DNA of 13,553 bases from the NCBI GenBank assembly GCA_013694845.1, contig JACDBQ010000516.1, positions 1 through 13,553 on the forward strand. The letters are read 5' to 3'. The DNA is from Acidobacteriota bacterium. GTDB taxonomy: Bacteria > Acidobacteriota > Vicinamibacteria > Vicinamibacterales > 2-12-FULL-66-21. Under the pieces are notes generated by a model that was given only the letters and a program-made list of their open reading frames with translations, was not told the DNA's origin and did not search any database. Each line of letters starts with the position of its first letter. The first letter of the stretch is position 1. Position numbers and translations under genes: made by a program. Shown here in pieces: positions 1-6,509 of this stretch.

Positions 1-513
1 GAGTTCGACTCGGCTGGGTTCCGCTATCAGATCGTGGCCGAGCGCGGCTCGGACACGGTTCGAAACAAGGTGCTCAGGACGCTGCTGAGGCGTGAGCAGG
101 AGATGATCGCGAAGGGGGACTTCGGGCGGGGGGAGCTGACCCCGGAAAATTACGAGTTCGGCCCGGAAACATCCCACGGTGACCTGCGATACGTCACCAT
201 CAAGCCCAGGCGCAAAGATGCCATGCTGATCGACGGGCGCATGGTCCTCCGCGTGGACGGCGAACTGCTCCGGGTCGAAGGCGTCCTGGCGAAGAACCCG
301 TCGTTCTGGACGAGTCACGTCGAGTTCACGCGGCATTATGAGCGTGTCGATGGCGTGCGCGTGCCGGTCGCGACGGAGTCCATCGCCAGAGTGAAGCTGG
401 CGGGACGTTCCCGGTTGAACGTGGGATACGAGTACGAGTCGGTCAACGGCCGCCCTGTCACGACCGCCGCGCTGCCCTCGCCAGGAGGAATCGCGCGCGC
501 TTCTGCGCGATGA
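1..513 (+). CDS. LolA-like outer-membrane lipoprotein-sorting family protein (5'-partial)
   Basis: The frame is open from base 1, so the gene begins upstream; 170 C-terminal residues are visible. An internal GTG at 34 is possible as a start, but the upstream codons read through and fit the protein. The visible part is rich in alternating beta-strand sequence. It has a run around residues 75-100 (DGRMVLRVDGELLRVEG) followed by AKNPSFW and a YERVDGVRVPV segment, ending in a strand with YEYESVNGRPV. This pattern matches exported acidobacterial proteins usually annotated as outer membrane lipoprotein-sorting (LolA/LolB-like beta-barrel) proteins; I assign it from memory of that family, not from a search. 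Members are thought to bind lipid or acyl chains in the periplasm. The last 56 bases overlap the convergent TatT-like gene, so the C-terminal tail (PSPGGIARASAR) is probably non-conserved. The N-terminal signal peptide is outside the window. Confidence 0.6.
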   Translation, partial: EFDSAGFRYQIVAERGSDTVRNKVLRTLLRREQEMIAKGDFGRGELTPENYEFGPETSHGDLRYVTIKPRRKDAMLIDGRMVLRVDGELLRVEGVLAKNPSFWTSHVEFTRHYERVDGVRVPVATESIARVKLAGRSRLNVGYEYESVNGRPVTTAALPSPGGIARASAR

Positions 514-1348
514 TGTTGGCCAGCCGGATGTCGGGACGTCGATCCACGTCGATGGCGAGCGCCGCTTTCAGCAGCCGCTCGGTTTCCGCAGGGTCCGCAC
601 CACTCGTCGCCATGGTGACGTAGGCGAACGCCGACAGCCCCGACGAGAGCGTCACCGCTCGATCGAAATGCGTCCGGGCCCGCTGCGGGGAACCGCCGAC
701 AATCGCCGGCAGTCCCTCGATCCCGATCATGAGCTCGTGCAGGGTTCCCGCCTCCCAGCCCGCATCGAGCGCGATCGCTCGTTCCGCCAGGGCGCGAACC
801 TTCGGGACTTCCCCGACTTTTATCAGAGGACTCTCGGCTACCGCGAGCAGGCCGCCCCACGCGGCCGCCGTCCAGTACAACAACCCCACATCATCCTTCC
901 GGATGGAGCCGAGCCGGTCCAGTTTGCCAGCGAGCAGCTCCGCCCGCGTGCCGGGGGACGCGGCGTCGAGCCCGCGGAGGCAGTACTCCCGTGCTCGTTC
1001 GTACATCTTCGTGGCGCGCCCGCGCAACAGGCGAGCCTCGGCGGCGTTCGACGGTGCGATCAGCTCGGCGTCAACCTGGAGGAAGGCGTAGGCGTACTGG
1101 GTGAAGCCGCTGCAGGCCGTCAAGAGCAGCGCCGGGTGAGCGGGCGCCTGGTCGAGAAGCATTTCGACCATTTTCAAGGTCGCAGGCGCGCCGAGCCTCA
1201 CGAACTCGGGATCGTCGTCGTGGGCGAAGGCGTCGGCGGTCGCCGAGACCGCATCCGCCATTCGCTCGAGACCCATCCGCTTCAGGGAGCACCCGGACGA
1301 CACCGCCGCCCCCAATGCCAGGCCCAGGGCCCACGCCGATCTGTTCAT
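458..1348 (-). CDS. TRAP transporter TatT component family lipoprotein
   Basis: A 296-aa protein resembling TatT (T component of TRAP transporters, the Treponema Tp0956 family), an alpha-helical TPR-like periplasmic lipoprotein that binds the TRAP substrate-binding protein. Signs are DDDPEFVRLGAPATLKM (residues 44-60), an LLLTACSGFTQYAYAFLQ block (74-91), LLYWTAAAWGG (156-166), and the ending LANIIAQKRARFLL (276-289), a hallmark of the family. The N-terminus is a hydrophobic signal peptide with a Cys at 20 in AAVSSGC, a weak lipobox (Ser at -3). I start it at the ATG at 1348; the reading frame extends 20 codons further upstream, but those residues (polar, Arg-rich) precede the signal peptide. 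No strong ribosome binding site is visible. It lies 22 bp after the 67-aa gene on the same strand. No TatP, TatM or TatL gene is in the window, so its transport partner is unknown. Confidence 0.85.
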   Translation of the reverse strand: MNRSAWALGLALGAAVSSGCSLKRMGLERMADAVSATADAFAHDDDPEFVRLGAPATLKMVEMLLDQAPAHPALLLTACSGFTQYAYAFLQVDAELIAPSNAAEARLLRGRATKMYERAREYCLRGLDAASPGTRAELLAGKLDRLGSIRKDDVGLLYWTAAAWGGLLAVAESPLIKVGEVPKVRALAERAIALDAGWEAGTLHELMIGIEGLPAIVGGSPQRARTHFDRAVTLSSGLSAFAYVTMATSGADPAETERLLKAALAIDVDRRPDIRLANIIAQKRARFLLARAARRS

Positions 1349-1370
1349 GAGGCGGAAACGATAACACGGC

Positions 1371-1574
1371 TCATTCGGGCGGCTCGGTCGGGTATCTGAT
1401 CGTGTCACTCACATCTGCGTCCCCTGGATCCGGTTCAGCCGCTTCGGCCACGCGGCCGAGGTCACCCTCGAAATGGGAGATCTGGTAGGTCGAATCGGCG
1501 TAACTACCGCCTTCACTGCCTACTTCACCGGTTACGGGGAGCTTCTTGTCGGCTCGATCGTCGGTTGTGCTCAT
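1371..1574 (-). CDS. Small acidic hypothetical protein, 67 aa
   Basis: I do not recognise this protein. It starts at the ATG at 1574 (MSTTDDRADKK) and is 67 residues long, strongly acidic (Asp/Glu throughout), without a signal peptide, membrane segment or Cys. The middle reads GSEGGSYADSTYQISHFEGD and the end is Pro/Glu-rich (TIRYPTEPPE), suggesting a disordered or loosely folded protein. It precedes the TatT-like gene by 22 bp on the same strand and so could be the first gene of that transcript. Its 5' end faces the PadR gene across about 94 bp. The reading frame extends upstream to 1742, but that part is antisense to PadR and is not plausible coding. No clear ribosome binding site is seen, so the call rests on composition, spacing and an otherwise empty interval. 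Confidence 0.5.
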   Translation of the reverse strand: MSTTDDRADKKLPVTGEVGSEGGSYADSTYQISHFEGDLGRVAEAAEPDPGDADVSDTIRYPTEPPE

Positions 1575-1612
1575 GCTGGTCTCGGGGAGCAAACGGGACG
1601 CCATCAATCTTG

Positions 1613-1642
1613 TTGACAATCGACAGGAGGGAACCCTAGTCT
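1613..1642 (+). promoter_or_regulatory. Sigma-70-type promoter of the PadR gene at 1669
   Basis: A perfect -35 hexamer TTGACA (1613-1618) is followed after 18 bp by TAGTCT (1637-1642), which keeps the TAnnnT core of a -10 box. A transcript from here would start near 1649 and have a leader of about 20 nt before the ATG at 1669. That leader contains the ribosome binding site AGGAG (1659-1663), five bases before the start codon. This is the best-formed promoter plus ribosome binding site in the window. Confidence 0.6.
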
Positions 1643-1668
1643 GTTGTCGTTCGTCTACAGGAGAAGCC

Positions 1669-1995
1669 ATGGCCAGTAAGTCAGATCTGCTGCAGGGTAC
1701 GCTCGACCTGCTGATCCTCAAGACCCTCGCCGGCGGACCCATGCACGGCTGGGGGGTGTCTCAGAAGATCCAGATCCTGTCCGAAGACATCCTCCAGGTG
1801 AACCAGGGATCCCTTTACCCGGGGCTGCATCGGCTCGAGCAGCAGGGACTGATCGCGGCCGAGTGGGGGGCCTCAGAGAACAACCGGCAGGCGAAGTTCT
1901 ACGAGCTCACGCGAGCCGGCCGAAAACAGCTCGCCGACGAAACGCGCAACTGGGAACGGATCGCCGGGGCGGTTGCGCGGATCCTCAACGCCTGA
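1669..1995 (+). CDS. PadR-family transcriptional regulator (acidobacterial type)
   Basis: A 108-aa winged-helix repressor of the acidobacterial PadR group (TIGR03433-like). The N-terminus MASKSDLLQGTLDLLILKTL (1-20) is typical. It is followed by GPMHGWGVSQKI (23-34), the recognition helix region NQGSLYPGLHRLEQQGLI (45-62), and the wing with FYELTRAGRKQL (77-88). The C-terminus is short, as usual in this group. I chose the ATG at 1669 because AGGAG lies five bases upstream and family members begin here; the frame extends further upstream into the promoter. In Acidobacteriota such genes usually stand directly before an ADOP permease gene and are presumed to control it. Here the following gene, 13 bp downstream, is a decayed remnant, so the regulator appears to have lost its adjacent target. 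It may still repress itself or act elsewhere. Confidence 0.93.
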   Translation: MASKSDLLQGTLDLLILKTLAGGPMHGWGVSQKIQILSEDILQVNQGSLYPGLHRLEQQGLIAAEWGASENNRQAKFYELTRAGRKQLADETRNWERIAGAVARILNA

Positions 1996-2008
1996 TGGAG
2001 CCCTCCCG

Positions 2009-2235
2009 ATGCCGCATTGGCTGAAGACGCGACTCGCGTCGGTGTTCACACGGACCCGGCTCGAAGGGAGCTCGATCGGCCGCTGGCCTTTCACATCCAT
2101 GTTCACCGAGCGAGGTCGTCCACGGCCAGGCCCAGGGTTTTCACCGGACGTTCGTGGACGGTTCCAACCCTGGTAGGCACCACGCTGTTCCTGCGGGACC
2201 GCAAGGCGATCGTCGCACTGGAGCTGGGAAAGTAG
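2009..2235 (+). pseudogene. ADOP permease N-terminal remnant fused to a probable beta-propeller C-terminal remnant
   Basis: The ATG at 2009 lies 13 bp after the PadR stop and has a GGAG (1997-2000) eight bases upstream, the normal PadR-ADOP layout. Frame 2 reads MPHWLKTRLASVFTRTRLE, like the start of ADOP permeases (…LFRRRRLERELDEELRFHLE…). From about 2063 the match continues in frame 1 as RRELDRPLAFHIH (2062-2100), consistent with loss of one base. Instead of the roughly 800 residues expected next, frame 1 soon reads FTGRSWTVPTLVGTTLFLRD and RKAIVALELGK, stopping at 2235. That resembles the C-terminal blade of PQQ/BamB-like beta-propeller proteins of these bacteria. I infer a large deletion or recombination joining the start of one gene to the end of another. 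The ADOP part is fairly clear by eye; the propeller part rests on memory of family endings. Confidence 0.5.
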
Positions 2236-2254
2236 CTCCGCGCCGGCTCGCGCC

Positions 2255-4906
2255 CTACTCCGCGCGCAGGGCGACGACCGGATCCACACGTGTCGCACGG
2301 CGTGCCGGCACGTAGCAGGCCGCCAGGGCCACGACACTCAAGAGGCAGCCCACGACCACCATGGTCAAGGGATCGATAGCACGCACTTCGAACAGGAGCT
2401 GCCGGAGGTACCGTGTCGCGGCCAGTGAAGCGAGCGACCCGCAGATCAATCCGACCGCGACCAGGACGCCGCCTTCCCGCAGCACCAGGCGCTGAATGGA
2501 CGCGCGGTCTGCGCCGAGGGCCATCCGCACGCCGATCTCACGTGCACGCTGCGCAGTCGCGAAACTGATTACCCCGTAGATGCCAATGGCGCAGAGCAGG
2601 AGGGCGACCGCGGCGAGCGCGCTCAGCAGCGTCATGCTGAATCGCTGTTTCGCGACCGACGTCGCGACCATCTGCTCGACCTGGCCTGTCTCGTAAAAGG
2701 TTTGCAGTGGATCGACCGACCATACCGCCCGGCGCGCCGCATCGATGAGGCGGGCTGGCTCCCCCGATCCTTTCAGAACGTAGGTCATCGATGCGAACGG
2801 CACCTGCCGCAGGGGCAGGAACACTTCCGGCCGCGGTGCGCTGTCCAGACCATCGTGTCGAATCTGGCTGACCACCCCGACGATCTCGCTGTCGAGTGTC
2901 CTCCCGTGCCACTGCACCTGGACACGCTTGCCGAGGGGACTCTCGTTCGGAAACTCGCGCGTCTTCAGCGCGTCACTGATGACCGCGACGATCGGCGTGC
3001 CTTCGCGATCGGTATCGCTGAGGAGCCGGCCCTCGCGCAAGGGCACCGAGAGAGCGCGGAAGAAACCGGGGGTGGCGATCGTTACATACACGCCGCGCCG
3101 TTCCGCCGCCGGTCGGGCCGGACGCCCGATCACCGCGAACGTGCTCTTGATGTCGATGTTGGCGGCCGCAAAGGGCATCGCCGAAACCGCGCCGACCGAG
3201 TCGACGCCGGGCAACGACTGCATTCGTTCGATCGTTGCCTGGAAGAAGGCACGGGTCCGGTCCGCGGTGCCGTTCCGGTCGTGCGCGAACACCTGGAGCG
3301 CCACCGTGTTCCTGGGCGAGAATCCGGGATCCACGGCGAGCAGTCGGTCGAAGCTGCGAATCAGCAGACCGGCGCCGGTCAGCAGCATGACCGCCAATGC
3401 CACCTCCCCGGCGACCAGTGTCCTCCGAAATCCGCGCCTGGGCGATGAGGCCTGCCGCTCGCGGATGACGCCTCTCCCAGGCCGCGCCAGCTGCACGGCC
3501 GGAACCACGCCGAAGACGAACCCGGTGAGGGCCGTCAGGCATACGGCGAAGGCGAGCATGCGGCCATCGAGCACGGCGTCGTGCAGCCGCAGGACGCCGG
3601 CCGGGGCGAGCGCGACGATCCCGCCGATCAGCCAGTGGGCGATTGCGGCGCCTGCCAACGACGCCATCGACGACAGCAACAGGCTTTCGACCACGAGCTG
3701 TCGGACGATCCGCCAGCGTCCCGCGCCAAGCGCCGCGCGGATCGCAAACTCGCGCTCGCGGGCCATGCCTCGCGCGAGCAGGAGGCTGGCCACGTTCGCG
3801 CAGCCGATGGCCAGGACGAGTATCACCGCCGCGAACATCACGACGAGCGGCAGGCGCACGTCTCCCATCAGATGTTCGCGAAGGGGCACGAGGGCGATGC
3901 CAACCTTCTCGTTCGTCTGCGGATACTCACGGCCGAGAGAGGCAGCAATGGAGGTCAGCTCACCCTGTGCCTGCGCGAGTGACACACCCGGCTTCAGCCG
4001 GCCGACAACGTTCCACCATGCGCTGCCGCGGGTCCGCTGCTCATGCTCGAGGACGACCTTCGGAGCCCAGACGGACAGCTCGCCGGGCCGCGGCAGAAAC
4101 TGAGGACGGAAGTCGGGCGGGAGAACCCCGACGATGGTGTGGAGGGTGTCGTCCAGCTTGATCGTGCGATCGACGATCGCCGGGTCGCCGCCGAATCGGC
4201 GCTGCCAGAGCTGGTGCGAGATCAAAACGACGCGCCGCGCGCCGGAGCGATGCTCGTCGGGAAGGAAGGCCCGACCGAGCAGCGGCCGAGTGCCGATCGC
4301 GTCGAAAAAGCTCGCGGTCACCTGTGCGCCGAAGAACACCTCCGGCTCCCCTGCTCCCGCGAAGTCGTAGGAGTAGGGAATGATGGCGGCCAGCTGGCTG
4401 AAAGTGGTGCTGCGTTCCCGCCAGTCCAGGAAGTTCGCCGGCGCCACGTCGCCGTGACCACCGCCCGCGGGCCGCTCCCAGAGAGTCACGATGCGATCCG
4501 CATCCTGATACGGCAATGGCTTGAACAGCAACGTGTCCAGCAGCGTTGCGATCGAGAGTGTGCCCCCCATGCCGATCGCAAGAATCGCGATTGCCGTAAT
4601 CGTGAACAGCGGAGACGTCCAGAGCATCCGGGCACCGTGGCGCACGTCGTGCACGACCTCCGAGTCGCCGGTAAACTGTCGGCGGATCCATGCAGCGTCG
4701 GGCAAGGCCCCAAGCGCACGGCCAATCAGATCCATATTGCTGCTCCAGTCGAGATCACCACGCGCGGCGAGCGCACAGTGGCGGTGCCGAAACTCCGCCT
4801 CCCATTCGGCATTCCACGCACCACGGTTGGCCTTTGGCACCACGCGGCCGAAGAGCCGCACGATGAAAAGGCAGAGGCGAAGCGGCAGCGGGTCGCGCGT
4901 CAGCAC
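2255..4906 (-). CDS. ADOP family permease (MacB/FtsX-like ABC transporter permease without its own ATPase)
   Basis: An 883-aa membrane protein of the acidobacterial duplicated orphan permease family (TIGR03434-like), made of two tandem MacB_PCD plus FtsX units. Residues 1-90 form the cytosolic N-terminal extension. TM1 is about 100-125 (LFTITAIAILAIGMGG). The first periplasmic domain is about 130-345. FtsX helices lie near 353-378, 405-435 and 450-472. The second unit starts with TM about 497-516, has a second periplasmic domain (about 520-750), and ends with helices near 757-782, 812-834 and 846-867. The two REFAIRAALGAGR / REIGVRMALGAD coupling motifs (385-397, 789-800) and the terminal VDPVVALRAE are characteristic. 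The start is the GTG at 4906, four bases after the PadR stop, so both are co-transcribed and possibly translationally coupled. MacB-type permeases work as mechanotransmitters with an ATPase, but no ATPase gene is nearby. Its substrate cannot be read from sequence. Confidence 0.95.
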   Translation of the reverse strand: MLTRDPLPLRLCLFIVRLFGRVVPKANRGAWNAEWEAEFRHRHCALAARGDLDWSSNMDLIGRALGALPDAAWIRRQFTGDSEVVHDVRHGARMLWTSPLFTITAIAILAIGMGGTLSIATLLDTLLFKPLPYQDADRIVTLWERPAGGGHGDVAPANFLDWRERSTTFSQLAAIIPYSYDFAGAGEPEVFFGAQVTASFFDAIGTRPLLGRAFLPDEHRSGARRVVLISHQLWQRRFGGDPAIVDRTIKLDDTLHTIVGVLPPDFRPQFLPRPGELSVWAPKVVLEHEQRTRGSAWWNVVGRLKPGVSLAQAQGELTSIAASLGREYPQTNEKVGIALVPLREHLMGDVRLPLVVMFAAVILVLAIGCANVASLLLARGMAREREFAIRAALGAGRWRIVRQLVVESLLLSSMASLAGAAIAHWLIGGIVALAPAGVLRLHDAVLDGRMLAFAVCLTALTGFVFGVVPAVQLARPGRGVIRERQASSPRRGFRRTLVAGEVALAVMLLTGAGLLIRSFDRLLAVDPGFSPRNTVALQVFAHDRNGTADRTRAFFQATIERMQSLPGVDSVGAVSAMPFAAANIDIKSTFAVIGRPARPAAERRGVYVTIATPGFFRALSVPLREGRLLSDTDREGTPIVAVISDALKTREFPNESPLGKRVQVQWHGRTLDSEIVGVVSQIRHDGLDSAPRPEVFLPLRQVPFASMTYVLKGSGEPARLIDAARRAVWSVDPLQTFYETGQVEQMVATSVAKQRFSMTLLSALAAVALLLCAIGIYGVISFATAQRAREIGVRMALGADRASIQRLVLREGGVLVAVGLICGSLASLAATRYLRQLLFEVRAIDPLTMVVVGCLLSVVALAACYVPARRATRVDPVVALRAE

Positions 4907-4910
4907 GACG

Positions 4911-5237
4911 TCAGGCCCGGGAGGGCCTCAGGCGGCGGCCATCAGCGTCGACCGCTTGTTCGAGCGTCGGGTAGCGAGCCGTGGCGTCGGCGAGCATCCG
5001 CTCCCCGGCGCCGGTGACCGCGTAGTAGCGCCTGGGAGGACGCTGCTCTTCCTGGGCGGTCGCCTGCGGTTCCCACGTCGAGGCGAGCAAGCCTTCGCGG
5101 TCGAGGCGGCGCAGGATCGGATAGACGGTGCCGCTTGGCAGCCCGGTGGCGTCCATGACGTCGAATCCGTAGTGAGAGCCCGCCGACAGGGCCTTCAGCA
5201 CCAGGGCGGTGGGATAGGTCAGATTGACTCGGGCCAT
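4911..5237 (-). CDS. PadR-family transcriptional regulator
   Basis: A 108-aa winged-helix regulator. The helix-turn-helix is in residues 20-51 (HYGFDVMDATGLPSGTVYPI followed by LRRLDREGLL), and the wing precedes RRYYAVTGAGERML (69-82). It differs clearly from the PadR at 1669: there is no DLLQGTLDLLIL start, the recognition helix reads LPSGTVYPILRRL, and a Gln/Glu-rich wing (ATAQEEQRPPRR) is inserted. The start is the ATG at 5237; no strong ribosome binding site is seen. It is directly followed by the ADOP gene (4-bp gap), so it is expected to control that operon. The perfect inverted repeat at 5273-5294 in its own promoter is the obvious candidate operator. Confidence 0.92.
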   Translation of the reverse strand: MARVNLTYPTALVLKALSAGSHYGFDVMDATGLPSGTVYPILRRLDREGLLASTWEPQATAQEEQRPPRRYYAVTGAGERMLADATARYPTLEQAVDADGRRLRPSRA

Positions 5238-5272
5238 ATGAAGGTCACTTGAAGTGGTGGGTGCACTGCGCA

Positions 5273-5304
5273 GAATACTACCTATGTAGTATTCAAGACG
5301 TCAA
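5273..5304 (-). promoter_or_regulatory. Promoter with embedded perfect palindrome, likely PadR operator
   Basis: On the minus strand TTGACG (plus-strand 5299-5304) and TAGTAT (5275-5280) form a -35/-10 pair with an 18-bp spacer, giving a start near 5268 and a leader of about 30 nt before the PadR ATG at 5237. A perfect inverted repeat, GAATACTAC-CTAT-GTAGTATTC (5273-5294), covers the -10 box and the adjoining spacer, so a bound dimer would block transcription. Because the repeat is symmetric, TAGTAT also occurs on the plus strand (5287-5292), 50 bp before the gene at 5343. The plus strand has no convincing -35. The link to PadR is inferred from position; PadR proteins are known to bind such dyads. 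Confidence 0.65.
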
Positions 5305-5312
5305 GCGGTGGG

Positions 5313-5330
5313 TCTTGCAAGGCTCTTGCA
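5313..5330. repeat. Two direct copies of TCTTGCA, 11 bp apart
   Basis: TCTTGCA occurs at 5313-5319 and again at 5324-5330, one helical turn apart, between the palindromic operator and the ribosome binding site of the gene at 5343. The first copy is also part of the 8-bp palindrome CTTGCAAG (5314-5321). It could be a second regulator site or a chance repeat. Confidence 0.35.
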
Positions 5331-5342
5331 TAAGAAGGCGCC

Positions 5343-6509
5343 GTGAGCCCATCGAGACGTCCGATCCTGGTGCTGATCCTCGCTTCTGTGCTGACAAGCG
5401 CCGGATGCGGCGCCGGCGAGACGGCCGCCACCGTGGCCGAAGCCAAGGCGTCGGCGGGCGCCGACGGCGCCGCGCTGGATGCCGATCGCGCGCGGGCGTT
5501 GCGGGATGAATCTCTCGCCTCTGCCCGGGTCTGGCAGGCACCCACCGCTCCGATTTCCGAGGTGAATTTCAGAGCAAACCCGGCCGGCCCCGATGGATTC
5601 GCTGTGGACGAGGAGGTCGTCTGCCGTTTCCAGGTGAGGACCGTCGGCGGCACGACACCGAAGTTCTACTGCGAGGTGGCGCCCGGGAGACCGATAAAGG
5701 TCAAATACGGGGCCAACGCAGAGCTCCACGCGGAAGTCGCGGCGTCGCGGCTGCTGTCGGCGCTCGGATTCGGCGCCGACCGCATGTTCATCGTCCGGAA
5801 GGTCGGATGCGCGGGATGCCCGTCGTTCCCCTTCCAGTCGCTGCGCTGCCTCGATCGCGTGGGCGTCAGGTTCGCCTGTTTCCCGGGCGGGATCGACTAC
5901 GAGCGGACCATCGACTTCGATCTGGTCGTGCTGGAGCGAAAGGTTGAAGGCCGTGTCATCGAGGCCGTGGAGGACCAGGGCTGGTCGTGGTTCGAGCTCG
6001 ATCGCATCGACCCGGCGCGCGGCGGGTCGTCGAGAGCGGAGGTCGACGCACTGCGATTGATGGCAGTCTTTCTTGCGCACTGGGACAACAAGGGGCCCAA
6101 CCAGCGGCTGATCTGCCGCCCCGGCGCAGATCGTCCCGACGGCGGCTGCTTGCAGCCCTTCGCGATCATGCAGGACCTCGGCGCCACTTTCGGTCCGACA
6201 AAGATCGACCTCCACAACTGGCGCCAGGGGCGCATCTGGCAGGATCGACCTACCTGCACCGTGTCGATGAAACATCTGCCATGGGAGGGTGCGACCTTCC
6301 CGGATCAACAGATCTCTGAATCGGGTCGTCAACTGCTCCTCGGACTGCTCCAGCAGCTGTCGGAGCAACAGTTGCGCGACCTGTTCGACGGCTCCCGCGT
6401 GACGTCGCACGACCAGCTTACGGCGGAGTCGCGTCATGCGGACGCGTGGGTCCGCGTGTTCAAAGACAAGATGAAGCAGATCAGCGACGGGGCGCGGTGC
6501 CCTTCGTGA
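5343..6509 (+). CDS. Putative secreted lipoprotein with kinase-like fold, uncharacterised
   Basis: A 388-aa protein I cannot name. It starts at the GTG at 5343, four bases after GAAGG (5334-5338). Residues 1-22 are a signal peptide ending in LTSAGC, a weak lipobox with Cys22, so it is probably a periplasmic lipoprotein. The body carries a pattern reminiscent of HipA, PI4K and Fam20-type kinases. PIKVKYGANAELHAEVAASR (117-136) could supply the ATP-binding Lys and helix-C Glu. FLAHWDNKGPNQRL (243-256) resembles a catalytic loop with Asp248 and Asn253. MQDLGATFG (276-284) resembles the metal-binding DFG-like motif with Asp278. Cys residues are numerous in the mature part (94, 110, 156, 159, 169, 179, 258, 269, 305, 386), compatible with disulfides outside the cytoplasm. 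The gene is divergent from PadR-ADOP across the palindromic promoter, and its 3' end overlaps the convergent phosphoesterase gene by 29 bp. The kinase idea is an inference; it may be inactive or have another role. Confidence 0.75.
   Translation: MSPSRRPILVLILASVLTSAGCGAGETAATVAEAKASAGADGAALDADRARALRDESLASARVWQAPTAPISEVNFRANPAGPDGFAVDEEVVCRFQVRTVGGTTPKFYCEVAPGRPIKVKYGANAELHAEVAASRLLSALGFGADRMFIVRKVGCAGCPSFPFQSLRCLDRVGVRFACFPGGIDYERTIDFDLVVLERKVEGRVIEAVEDQGWSWFELDRIDPARGGSSRAEVDALRLMAVFLAHWDNKGPNQRLICRPGADRPDGGCLQPFAIMQDLGATFGPTKIDLHNWRQGRIWQDRPTCTVSMKHLPWEGATFPDQQISESGRQLLLGLLQQLSEQQLRDLFDGSRVTSHDQLTAESRHADAWVRVFKDKMKQISDGARCPS

Noticed and set aside
668..1399. Plus-strand frames over the TatT-like gene
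   Set aside because: They are antisense to a well-matched TatT protein and show no motif.
2928..4103. 391-codon plus-strand frame inside the ADOP gene region
   Set aside because: Antisense to a full-length ADOP permease with all expected helices; Ser/Arg-rich shadow sequence.
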